A DNA stretch of 57,970 nucleotides from Selenomonas ruminantium subsp. ruminantium ATCC 12561 (GTDB lineage Bacteria > Bacillota > Negativicutes > Selenomonadales > Selenomonadaceae): assembly GCF_000424065.1 (NCBI RefSeq), contig NZ_AUJE01000029.1:1-57970 (forward strand), written 5' to 3'. Both the position numbers and the translations under genes were made by a program. This document shows positions 38,166 to 47,150 of the stretch, in pieces. The notes under the pieces were generated by a model that did no database searches, was not told the DNA's origin, and was given only the letters and a program-made list of their open reading frames with translations. The first letter of the stretch is position 1. Each line of letters starts with the position of its first letter.

Positions 38166-41100
38166 ATGAGTTTAAAGCAGTGTCCAGATATAGCATTACT
38201 GTACAGAGAGTTTTATGAACAGTATCAAATGGATTACCGTAACAATATGATGCTAGTAGATGCAGCTACTGGTCAAGGGAAAACATATGCGTTTCTTTGG
38301 TTTTCAGAAGCATTATTAGAAGGAAAAATTAAACCAAAGATAAAACATAGAAGACGTGGTGATATTATAAAAGATTTTAAAATATTTTATATTTACCCGA
38401 AGAAATTGGATGCTCCTATTCAAGATATAAATAATGGTAATTTTCCAAAGTTGAAAGATAATTATGTTATTTTACATTCTCGATTAGACGCTTTGAAAGC
38501 ATGCTGGGGGGAGGATTTTTCAGAATCAAACCAAGAGGTAATGATTCAAAGAGTAGAACAAATGATTACACCATTCAAAAAATATTGTGAAAGATGTAGC
38601 AGCAAACTCACCCCTTATTTAAAAAAATTTTTAGGTAGTTATCGAGATTGTGCAAAAATGTATTATCACTATATATTAAGAAACAGGAATAATGATAATA
38701 CAAATGTCGAATGCTACGCATATAATAATCAAATGTTTTCAATGAAAAAAGATGAAGATTTTGAAATTAATAATTACGGCATAATGGTTAAATCATTAAA
38801 AAAATTATTGAAGAAAATAGCTGAAATCAATGAGTGGCAAGATTATGAAGGTATTTATAAAGATGAAGAAACATTCGGAGTATTTCGAAGGATGTTTCCT
38901 GCAATGGAATTATTTAATCCTAAACGGAAGGTATTCTTCATGACGGCGGCAAAAGCACTTCGGATTATCGATCCAATAATTGCGCCATCCTTTTATTTTA
39001 AATCGATTAGAAAGCAATTTTCATCTAAGCCAGTTATCCATTTGTTCATTGATGAGTTTGATGAATTTATAATTGAATATAATAAAATACGATATGATGA
39101 AGCAAGGAAAAATCCGTATGGAATTATCGGATTAGCACAACAACTTTTGGGAATTCGCTATAAGAGGTTATCGAAATTAGGTAAAGGTATTCATGGTGAT
39201 TTAGAAGGTGAAAATAAGATACTTCAAAACAAAGTAACAGAATATTGCGAACAAATGGATAATAAAATTGATGCTATTCTAGAAAAATATCCTTTTTTGC
39301 CTGATGATTTTAAATTTGAAAGTGATGAACCAGAGTTTATCTATTTAGCCATATTTGGGTATCCATTATTGAGATGCTCATTATCAAATCGTGAAAGCTT
39401 AAAAGGTAAATTTGAGTACATTATACCACATACAGATGGATATTTTAATGAATGGTCTCCTCATAATCAAATATGTTCTATCACTGTAAAAGAGGGAAAG
39501 GAAACTGATAATAATTATATAAAATTACGCGATTTTATACACGATGTTACCGTGTTTAATCGCAGTATGATTGCAAAAATATCTTTTATTGTACGTATTT
39601 ATCATGAATTGATAAATAAAAGGATAATAAGGAGTAAGTCTAATCTAATAAACAGTTATAATGAAGATTTAAGCGTCTTTCGTGAAATTAGTTTGGATGA
39701 ATGCGTAACGACGGTATTGGATGAGTTTGGATTATACGATTCCAATATGAGTAGGTATGCAAATCCATATGTAAATTTAGTGCTGCAAGAATTGAGTCGA
39801 GATACTTTTGGTTATCGTAGGAATAGTAGATATCTGTTTATTCCAGCCATTTATTCTTTTTTTAATCGCGGTTATCATATAGTGTGGCCGAAACAAGATT
39901 ATAGTCATTATCAAAAAGATGATATATCATCTTGTGATTGTGTATCATCTTGTGAGAATTTTTTTCTAAATTTGACATCATCGACTAAGAAAAATCTTTA
40001 TGATAATAATAAGTTGATTAACGATAATGACAGTCACGTACTGATTTATGGTCTTTCTGCTACGTCACATTATGATTCGATTCTTACAAATCTTAACTAT
40101 AATTACCTTTTAGATATCGGAGATAAAATACTATATTATCCTTCAGATAAACTTTGCCAAATGATAAGGAAAAACTTCGAATTAAAAAACCGTTTTAATA
40201 CTAAAGGGCAGGAAGTTAATGTATCTTGTGTTATTCCTGATGAGAAAATAATAAAAATAGCTACTAAAAATATAAAGGAAGAAATATATATACAATTACA
40301 TCGTAATCATGTAAAAGACCTTTGTGACGCCTTGGATGGCATAGGTATTGATGACCCTGTAGGTTATGCACAAGATTTTTATGATGAATTAGATATTTTA
40401 ATACAAAAAATGACAGCTGATGGAAAAATGGAGTATAGACTGCGATATATTTGTATTTTTTTTGAGTGTTTCCGTAGCTTCTTGGATAATAATATTCGTT
40501 CGTTTCTATTTTTTAATACAGCTTCATTATATGAGTATGAAAACTTTTTGAAAAATGCTGCTTTAGTTATTGCAATTTTAAATAATCATATTCATACAAG
40601 ACAAGAGCTTAATGAATGCAAGAAATGGTTATGTTTCTTTAAGGCAACACATTTTCGTGATGAAAAAATAGAATATGATGTTAATGAAAAAAATTTGCGT
40701 CCCGTTTTATTGCGATTGGCAAAAGGAGGTCGTGCATTCATTATTACCGCATACGCATCAGCTGGCCGTTCTTTTAATCCAATTTATCCAGCTCCATTTC
40801 AAGATTTGTATGATGAAAAGATTCATTGCATAGGCGGCGATGATGATATTACTGAATTTGAAAGCAGACGTTCCAAAATAATAAAAGCGGGAAGACAGTA
40901 TTACGAAGAACAAGTTGATCTTTGGTTTAATCATAAAATTTTATCAGATGAGTTTATTATGGTTGATTTTCAGGGTTGTTATACCGGTATGCCAACATAT
41001 ATTTTCCCGTTTATAAAATCACAAAATGGTACGAGTCTTATTTCAAATCTTCCTGAAGCATTTATACAGGGGTTGGATTATCTTTGCAGACTTAGAGATT

Positions 41101-42419
41101 ATAATGAAATATCAATTGACGAATTTAAGAAGGGGTTGAATAATTTTGCACTAAAAATCACTCAAGATGAAAATACTAAATCATTTAATGACTTTAGTCC
41201 TAAAAATTTGATTAGTACACAAATATCATCATTGCAAACCGTTGTACAAGCGATAGGACGTATAACGCGTGGGAAAAATAGATATAGCAAAATAATACTT
41301 TATGTGCAAAATGAATTACTAAAGTATCCATGGCAGCTTATTTATGGTGCATCAAAGCTTAATCATAATCATTATATTAAGATTATTCTGGAAGAAGCAA
41401 AAAAACGTGGAATCAGTACAGACTATACATATAAGAAACATATCGAACAACTAAATAAACAGTATCTTATAACTGCATCTAATAATTTTGGAAAATTGTT
41501 ATCGGAAATCGCCCAACACTTTGGGGAGGAGGGACCAAGTAAAGCAGATGAACTTTCTAAGTTAAAATTTGACGATTTGCATACTTATTGTTTACAAAAT
41601 CAAGTTAAGTGCAGGGATTCAGCTGATTTTCTATATCCTAGCATCGAGGGAGTAAAAGAGAGGAATGTTTTTATACGTTCCCTGACAGGAAAGCCGATTT
41701 GTAAAAGATATTATAAATTTGAGGAAAATAGACAAGATGGTCGATATGTACGCATTTCTGAAGTTAGTGATACGCCTCCAGGGGATGGATGGAATGAGAT
41801 GTCTGCAGATGCATTACAATTGCCACTATATAATCGATGCATAGAATTTCATGAAGCTTTTAAAAAATTACATATACCTGTAGAATGGGAGCCGCAAATG
41901 TATCTTCCTGTACCATCTTTTTTTGAACAAGTTTGTAAGGGACGTATTGGTGAGATTATACAGGATGTTTTTTTGTCAAAATATTTGGGGTACACTGCAG
42001 AATCTTTATCAGGAAATATTTATGAACTTTTTGATAGAGCAGTTAAAGAAGTTCCAGGTATATACTTTGATGCTAAATTCATGACAGAAAACAGCTTTCA
42101 TAATTATGTTGAATCTTATTACAGTTTAAGTCATTTATCTAGGAAAATAAAAACTGTTATCGATAAGGGGAGGGACATACAGGGCGTTGTTATTATAAAT
42201 ACACGAATTTTGACAGAACGAGTAAATAGCCCAATACTTAAACCTAAGAAATACTTTGTTGAATTAGAAGATAGGAAAATACATATTCTTCAGATTCCAC
42301 AACTGCTTAAGCCGATTGTAGGGAAATATTTGGTTAATAATATTTGTGATGAGGTCAAAGATGCTATAAAAGAATTTACTGCAAGTATGATAGGAGAGAA
42401 AAATAATGGAAAAAATTAA
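38166..42419 (+). CDS. SF2 (DinG-like) helicase with C-terminal PD-(D/E)xK-like nuclease
   Basis: The 1417-residue protein has Walker A MLVDAATGQGKTYAFLWF at 29-46, a Walker B variant LFIDEFDEF near 295 (DE-F-D instead of DEAH), and motif VI VVQAIGRITRGKN near 1025, like the DinG/Cas3 kind. The last 250 residues carry a restriction-endonuclease-like pattern: CKGRIGEIIQDVF near 1258, YELFDRAV near 1287 and IYFDAKFM near 1299 (E, D, D-x-K). The gene is strongly AT-rich against its surroundings. It overlaps the next gene by 14 nt. GGAGG lies 8 nt before the ATG. A defence helicase-nuclease is the likely role. Confidence 0.7.
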   Translation: MSLKQCPDIALLYREFYEQYQMDYRNNMMLVDAATGQGKTYAFLWFSEALLEGKIKPKIKHRRRGDIIKDFKIFYIYPKKLDAPIQDINNGNFPKLKDNYVILHSRLDALKACWGEDFSESNQEVMIQRVEQMITPFKKYCERCSSKLTPYLKKFLGSYRDCAKMYYHYILRNRNNDNTNVECYAYNNQMFSMKKDEDFEINNYGIMVKSLKKLLKKIAEINEWQDYEGIYKDEETFGVFRRMFPAMELFNPKRKVFFMTAAKALRIIDPIIAPSFYFKSIRKQFSSKPVIHLFIDEFDEFIIEYNKIRYDEARKNPYGIIGLAQQLLGIRYKRLSKLGKGIHGDLEGENKILQNKVTEYCEQMDNKIDAILEKYPFLPDDFKFESDEPEFIYLAIFGYPLLRCSLSNRESLKGKFEYIIPHTDGYFNEWSPHNQICSITVKEGKETDNNYIKLRDFIHDVTVFNRSMIAKISFIVRIYHELINKRIIRSKSNLINSYNEDLSVFREISLDECVTTVLDEFGLYDSNMSRYANPYVNLVLQELSRDTFGYRRNSRYLFIPAIYSFFNRGYHIVWPKQDYSHYQKDDISSCDCVSSCENFFLNLTSSTKKNLYDNNKLINDNDSHVLIYGLSATSHYDSILTNLNYNYLLDIGDKILYYPSDKLCQMIRKNFELKNRFNTKGQEVNVSCVIPDEKIIKIATKNIKEEIYIQLHRNHVKDLCDALDGIGIDDPVGYAQDFYDELDILIQKMTADGKMEYRLRYICIFFECFRSFLDNNIRSFLFFNTASLYEYENFLKNAALVIAILNNHIHTRQELNECKKWLCFFKATHFRDEKIEYDVNEKNLRPVLLRLAKGGRAFIITAYASAGRSFNPIYPAPFQDLYDEKIHCIGGDDDITEFESRRSKIIKAGRQYYEEQVDLWFNHKILSDEFIMVDFQGCYTGMPTYIFPFIKSQNGTSLISNLPEAFIQGLDYLCRLRDYNEISIDEFKKGLNNFALKITQDENTKSFNDFSPKNLISTQISSLQTVVQAIGRITRGKNRYSKIILYVQNELLKYPWQLIYGASKLNHNHYIKIILEEAKKRGISTDYTYKKHIEQLNKQYLITASNNFGKLLSEIAQHFGEEGPSKADELSKLKFDDLHTYCLQNQVKCRDSADFLYPSIEGVKERNVFIRSLTGKPICKRYYKFEENRQDGRYVRISEVSDTPPGDGWNEMSADALQLPLYNRCIEFHEAFKKLHIPVEWEPQMYLPVPSFFEQVCKGRIGEIIQDVFLSKYLGYTAESLSGNIYELFDRAVKEVPGIYFDAKFMTENSFHNYVESYYSLSHLSRKIKTVIDKGRDIQGVVIINTRILTERVNSPILKPKKYFVELEDRKIHILQIPQLLKPIVGKYLVNNICDEVKDAIKEFTASMIGEKNNGKN

Positions 42420-44724
42420 AATAAATCAATTTATTAATGATGTAGTAAATTGGGAAGCCCTGAATAAACGTTATTATCTATTTCGTTTGTCATCTAATAG
42501 GGATAAAGACTTAAAATTCCAGTATGATGTTTTCTTTGAATATATAAAAAATTCGAATCTTTCTTCTGTAGTGTCATGTCTATATACTGGTTTCGCAGAA
42601 AGGGCTGTGTATATTCTTTTCAAGAAGGATAATGACTATAAGGAGCAAGATTATCATATAGCTTTATACAATTATACTAAAGAAAAATGTGGTGATGTAG
42701 GTTTTTATATTCATGCAATAAAAAATGAAACGGATTTTATCTTTTCCAGAAAGTATTTGGATAGTACACCTATTATTAGGCAATTGTTTCTTAATGCTGT
42801 GACATGGCAGGACCCATTTAATAATTCGACTGGAAGATGTCTGGTAGTACAGAAAACGATGAAAGCTGGTAAGGGGACAGTGGCGCCTGCTTTAGAACTT
42901 CGAGTTGATGAACACAATGTTTTGTCGTTTAAGGTAGTCACATTTGCGTCAATTCAAGGGGATAATTGGTATTACTGGGGAAAAATGGGGAAAAGAAGGC
43001 GAGAACAATTCTTAATTGGTGATAATTACATGAGACGATGCAAGTATCGAGATATACCAAGTGATGAAATCCTTAAGGGTGTTTTTGTGCAAAAAAAACC
43101 TTGGTTTTTAAAAAATAAGAAAGAAGATATACCATTTCTGTTAAAGGGAAAGGATGAAAAATATGCAAAATTGTATCAAATGCATAATGTTCTGGAATCT
43201 GCGTCAAAAATTGCAGGTGATATTATATCTTTTGAATTTAAGGAAATAGAGGAAACTGAAATTCATCCATATAAGAGAAATAAAAAACAAAAATTAGATG
43301 AAAATATAGAGATTATTAGTCTGGAGTCGCAGAATAAACTATGGGAAGATATGTTATGCAAGTGGGGGGCAAATATCCATTTGGATATTTGCTTTGCTAG
43401 AGATTGTGATTCGGTATGTATCCCACAGCCACGTTTTTTTAAAGCATTACAGGAAGCTTTTGCTCCATACTTTAAATCCGTAGAATGCTGTGATATGAGT
43501 GATAAGCCTTACGAGAAATGGGATGGTTTTAATCGCGTGGGTATGATTATCCTGGGAAAAGATCGTAACGACTATCAAGGGAAACGTGAAAATGATCCAT
43601 ATTACGACAAAGAAAATGTACTAGGGGTTTCTGTTCGTTTGACTAGTAAAACTGTCCAACAAGTTATAGTTGATAAAAGTGATGGATATACAGGCCTGAT
43701 AAGAACAGAACTTTTGGAACTTCGTGAGATAGCCGATATTCGCCAGCAGAATAGCTCGTTTTATTTGACCGCCGGCAAGAATCTTTTGGAGTCAGATTTA
43801 CTACTCTGCACCAAAAATCCCAATTCCAAAAGTTATTTGCATAAAGATGAAGCGCTTTATTTTAGTATTCTCTCCCCAAATGGTAAGATGAAATTTATGA
43901 AGGAAGGAGTTGATACCCTGGGATATATTTCAAATGAACAGCTTGAGTGTATGTACCGCAGTATGGAAAGAAAGGATAAGCCTATTACTTTAGCGGGTAT
44001 GACCAAGTGGAAAGGTCAAATAGTGAGCTTTGGTATTTCATTGGGAAAAATCTATCCTTTGCCTAATTATAGAGAATTTTACGACTTTGTGAAATTGGGG
44101 AAAGATGTGGAAGCTAAAGGGCTACCTTTAAAAACATGGTATGATGCCGTAATTATGGGAGGGGATAAAACCTATCCATTGATAGATTGCTTAAAAAGTA
44201 TGAATACTAACGGTGAATGTGAATATATCACCTTCGCTGGCCTAAAAAAAGCATTTAAAGAATTTGATCGCAGAGAAAAAACTTTTCCTGAATCTGTGTG
44301 GAAGAAAGCACTTATTGATACAACAGATAGAGCAATGTTTCTAGCGTTGCAAAAAATTATAAAAAAAATGCTTAATATTGATATAAAACTAAACTATAGA
44401 AGTAGTGAAGTTATAAATAAGTATTATCGGATGATGTTAGGATTACATGCGGCATATATGGAAGAAGGTAAACATGTCTATTATTGGCGCGGACAGAATG
44501 GCGGAATTAGAACAAGTGTATTAGAGCGTGGCACCCCAGCACGTGAGATTTACCTAGAAGGTTTTGATAATTTAGATGATCGTAAGGACTTCCTTCATCG
44601 TTGTTTGTTGCCGTTTTTAACATTTGAACATATAAAATGGGGAGAAGATACAGCATGGCCTATGCCATATAAGTATTTACGGGAGTATATTAATTTACAT
44701 TTACGTGAAACAGATGTAAATTAA
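42406..44724 (+). CDS. PIWI-like (pPIWI_RE-type) protein, tentative
   Basis: The 772-residue protein is coupled to the helicase-nuclease by a 14-nt overlap. I read it as a distant pPIWI_RE-type protein for three reasons. Its partner is a DinG-like helicase plus nuclease, the known company of that family. A MID-like helix occurs (DPYYDKENVLG with TVQQVI, 397-420). The C-terminus WPMPYKYLREYINLHL resembles the closing helix of PIWI domains. The segment CLVVQKTMKAGKG with LELRVDEHNVLSFKVVTF is near 145-185. Members are thought to use nucleic acid guides against invading DNA or RNA. The catalytic RNase H-like acids are not obvious, so it may be inactive or not PIWI at all. Confidence 0.42.
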   Translation: MEKIKINQFINDVVNWEALNKRYYLFRLSSNRDKDLKFQYDVFFEYIKNSNLSSVVSCLYTGFAERAVYILFKKDNDYKEQDYHIALYNYTKEKCGDVGFYIHAIKNETDFIFSRKYLDSTPIIRQLFLNAVTWQDPFNNSTGRCLVVQKTMKAGKGTVAPALELRVDEHNVLSFKVVTFASIQGDNWYYWGKMGKRRREQFLIGDNYMRRCKYRDIPSDEILKGVFVQKKPWFLKNKKEDIPFLLKGKDEKYAKLYQMHNVLESASKIAGDIISFEFKEIEETEIHPYKRNKKQKLDENIEIISLESQNKLWEDMLCKWGANIHLDICFARDCDSVCIPQPRFFKALQEAFAPYFKSVECCDMSDKPYEKWDGFNRVGMIILGKDRNDYQGKRENDPYYDKENVLGVSVRLTSKTVQQVIVDKSDGYTGLIRTELLELREIADIRQQNSSFYLTAGKNLLESDLLLCTKNPNSKSYLHKDEALYFSILSPNGKMKFMKEGVDTLGYISNEQLECMYRSMERKDKPITLAGMTKWKGQIVSFGISLGKIYPLPNYREFYDFVKLGKDVEAKGLPLKTWYDAVIMGGDKTYPLIDCLKSMNTNGECEYITFAGLKKAFKEFDRREKTFPESVWKKALIDTTDRAMFLALQKIIKKMLNIDIKLNYRSSEVINKYYRMMLGLHAAYMEEGKHVYYWRGQNGGIRTSVLERGTPAREIYLEGFDNLDDRKDFLHRCLLPFLTFEHIKWGEDTAWPMPYKYLREYINLHLRETDVN

Positions 44725-44763
44725 TTTTGATTAATCAAACTTACGGACAAGGACGATATTGTT

Positions 44764-44895
44764 ATGCGTACCCAGTCTATGATTAACTCGAGGATAGCGC
44801 ATTCACAAAGAGTTTTTCAGTGTATTGTGGTTATCATCAAGGATACCGTGCTGGAGATAGCGATAAAGGCCGAGTTTATCCCGGATTTTGTGTAA
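44764..44895 (+). other. 43-codon ORF or fragment behind the defence island
   Basis: ATG 44764 has ACAAGGACG 11 nt upstream. The product is FQCIVVIIKDTVLEIAIKAE and a short end. It could be a fragment of an older insertion sequence, since IS256 and IS3 pieces follow. No family is recognised. Confidence 0.25.
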
Positions 44896-44937
44896 ACCTC
44901 CCAAGTGATGCAAAATAATAGCATCATTTGGGAGGTT
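44895..44937. repeat. 17-bp inverted repeat at the IS256 remnant
   Basis: AACCTCCCAAGTGATGC and GCATCATTTGGGAGGTT pair over 17 bp with one G-T, with a 9-nt loop. It ends 5 nt before the transposase ATG. It may be a terminator that shields the element from readthrough, or part of the element end. Confidence 0.7.
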
Positions 44938-44942
44938 TTATC

Positions 44943-45062
44943 ATGAGCAGAAAAATACGTACCCCGGACGAACAGGCCCGTAGGGCAAAGATTAGAGAAC
45001 TTCTGCAGGAAAGCAACATCAACAGTATGGAGGATATACAAAATGAAGTAGTACACTTTTAG
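44943..45062 (+). mobile_element. IS256-family transposase N-terminal remnant
   Basis: The frame reads MSRKIRTPDEQARRAKIREL then LQESNINSMEDIQN, the standard start of IS256-type transposases of Negativicutes and Clostridia. After Asn-34 the match stops and a foreign VVHF end with TAG appears, at the edge of the following IS3-type sequence. The DDE domain is absent, so the element is dead and was cut by the next insertion. Confidence 0.8.
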
Positions 45063-45126
45063 TTGACAGATATAAAACAATCACTCAGTATAGAAAATGC
45101 TGAATCGAAAAGGATGGTAAAAACAA

Positions 45127-45465
45127 ATGTCAACTGGAAAAAAATACGACAACGATTACAAAGTACAAGCCGTTAAACTTGCTATGGAAATTGGGCAGAC
45201 TAAAGCAGCAAAAGAGCTTGGACTCTCCAAAAGCGCGATAGGCACTTGGGTTAGGAACGCACGAACGGGCAAGTTGGATATGGGCGATGATGCCATAACC
45301 TTTACCAAGCCACTGTCTGCCAGCGAGAAGCTGGCTATCCTAGAACGGGAAATGAAGGCTCTTAAGAAAGAAAATAGAGAATTACGGGAAATGAACGAGT
45401 TCCTTGAAGAGGCCTCCGCTTTTTTCGCCGCCAGCCGTCAGAAGTACGCAAAAAGGAAAGAATGA
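45127..45465 (+). CDS. IS3-family transposase OrfA
   Basis: The 112-residue protein has the OrfA helix-turn-helix (YDNDYKVQAVKLAMEIGQTK, then LGLSKSAIGTWVRNARTGK) and a leucine-zipper tail LKKENRELREMNEFLEEA. OrfA directs the transposase to the element ends and is fused to OrfB by -1 frameshifting. The end AAAAAGGAAAGAATG overlaps the OrfB frame by 4 nt, a typical slippage and coupling zone. The OrfB behind it is truncated. Confidence 0.88.
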   Translation: MSTGKKYDNDYKVQAVKLAMEIGQTKAAKELGLSKSAIGTWVRNARTGKLDMGDDAITFTKPLSASEKLAILEREMKALKKENRELREMNEFLEEASAFFAASRQKYAKRKE

Positions 45466-45833
45466 AATTCTTGGCTCAAAAGGTTTCTGATGGCAATGGA
45501 AAGCAACATGTAACCCGTTATTGCCGGTGGCTTGGCATTAGCAGGCAGGGCTTCTACAAATTTATGAAGGCATCTAACAAGCCGTGGAAGCATGCTGCGA
45601 TAGCTCAGGAAATACGGGATATTATCGCCGAAGATGACTGGAACGATAATTACGGGAAGAAACGTATATGGGAAGCACTTCTTCTGAAGCATCCAGATGG
45701 CGATATTCCCAGTATAACCACGATATATCGAATATTGACAAAGATGGGGATTATCCGAAAGGCAAAGAAAAAGCCTAATGGGATAACTAAGGCTGACAAG
45801 AATTCCAGGAAATCAGATACTCATTCTGCTTAA
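45462..45833 (+). pseudogene. truncated IS3-family OrfB
   Basis: The 123-codon frame has the helical start of OrfB with RYCRWLGISRQGFYKFMKAS and the HTH_21-like segment DWNDNYGKKRIWEALLLKH. It ends at KKKPNGITKADKNS before the DDE integrase (rve) domain. The catalytic core is lost and the next gene on the minus strand begins its 3' end only 3 nt later. The copy cannot move by itself. Confidence 0.85.
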
Positions 45834-45836
45834 CGG

Positions 45837-46841
45837 CTATTCATGCGGAACGAGCTTAGATGTATGCCTTTTATCCAGTCGGTCAGCTACATGGGCATAA
45901 CGAGCCGTAACCTTTGGGTCGCGATGTCGGAGCGTATCCTGCACCAATCGTAAATCCTTGGTTTCTTTATACAAATTCGTGCCACAACTGTGCCGGAAGA
46001 CATGGCATGAGTAGCCGGGATGCTTCAAATCGCAGGCAGTTAGTGCCTTATTCATAATGGAGCGGATGCCATTCCGGGAAATACGGCCCATAAAGTTCCT
46101 ATTAGATGAAGAAAGTATCAACGGCGTGAGAACGCCGTCTTTTTTTACTGCATGGTCGGTGGGGATGGCCTTCAGGTATTCCTCGATAAGCTCAAAGGTT
46201 TCTTCACAGGGATAGATGGGCTCCATCCTGCCTTTTGTGCCTTTTCCCCGAATCATAATAGCATTTGCTTCCCAGTTGATGTCTTCTACGCAGGCGCGGT
46301 GAACCTCAATATTTCGCAGACCTTCAACGCCCATCAGATAAAGGATAAGCCTATTCCTGGTTCTGGTAAAGGTATCCTTATCTTTATCGAAAACATGGAC
46401 GATTTCGTTCATTTGCTGCGGTGTGTAAAAATGCAGAAGAGCATCAACATTGTGGCCGATAGATGGAGCCTCCACATCAGCAGCGGGATTGACCTGTATG
46501 AGTTCAATTTTCTTGGCTGCAGCATAAAATGCACGGACAGCTGCCAGCATAACTTGAATGCTGTCGGGCTTATACTGCCGGTTCAGTAAAAATTCCCGAT
46601 ACATCAGAATCTGGTATTCATTTAAGGCCAAAGGATGTCTTTCGTGAGTAATGCACCAGCGGACGAAGAAGTCAATCTGGTTGCAATAGTGCCGCATGGT
46701 ATCTGAGGATGGATTTCCCTTGGCAATGACCCGGGGAATGAATTCAGAATAATGGGTTAAAAAGTAGTCTGGAGTAATCTGCTGGACATCCAGAGTCGAG
46801 GACAGCTGATTAGTTGTTGTTATCAAGTTGTTAACAGGCAT
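45837..46841 (-). CDS. tyrosine recombinase / integrase
   Basis: The 334-residue protein has the SAM-like N-terminal core-binding domain (about 20-120) and the catalytic domain with all expected residues. These are Arg in GVEGLRNIEVHRA (near 175), Lys in IRGKGTKGRMEPI, H-x-x-R in CHVFRHSCGTNLY (near 282), His in LRHRDPKVTARYAHV and Tyr 7 residues on. It cuts and rejoins DNA at att, res or dif-like sites and may integrate the element or resolve its dimers. It reads from an independent promoter region at 46842-47150. The short size is XerC/D-like. Confidence 0.9.
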   Translation of the reverse strand: MPVNNLITTTNQLSSTLDVQQITPDYFLTHYSEFIPRVIAKGNPSSDTMRHYCNQIDFFVRWCITHERHPLALNEYQILMYREFLLNRQYKPDSIQVMLAAVRAFYAAAKKIELIQVNPAADVEAPSIGHNVDALLHFYTPQQMNEIVHVFDKDKDTFTRTRNRLILYLMGVEGLRNIEVHRACVEDINWEANAIMIRGKGTKGRMEPIYPCEETFELIEEYLKAIPTDHAVKKDGVLTPLILSSSNRNFMGRISRNGIRSIMNKALTACDLKHPGYSCHVFRHSCGTNLYKETKDLRLVQDTLRHRDPKVTARYAHVADRLDKRHTSKLVPHE

Positions 46842-47150
46842 GGCTGGCCTCCTTCTTAGTTGTCAGATAATTTATGATATTTGAGTAGAACTGAACCAAA
46901 AATTCTTTATTAACATTTTACTGTGGATAAGAGGAATTAGCAACACTAAATTGTGGAAAAATTTTCAGACTGACAGAACGAACATAAAATACTGATTTTA
47001 TGCTTATTTATCAGTCTGAAATAGTAAAATTCAAATCATAGCCCCTAAAATTGCCTGTAAGCGTTTTTAGATGTACACGCTATACTTTATATGCAAAATC
47101 ATTTAGACGTGGCTTATAAACGATTCTGTGAGGTCGTTTTTAGATGAGTC
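46842..47150. other. intergenic region with recombination-site-like repeats
   Basis: No gene is visible. TTCAGACTGA at 46964-46973 and TCAGTCTGAA at 47011-47020 form a 10-bp inverted repeat around an AT-rich centre. CGTTTTTAGATG occurs twice, at 47066 and 47134. Short inverted arms next to a tyrosine recombinase gene could be its core or arm sites. The upstream part should also hold the integrase promoter. Confidence 0.4.
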
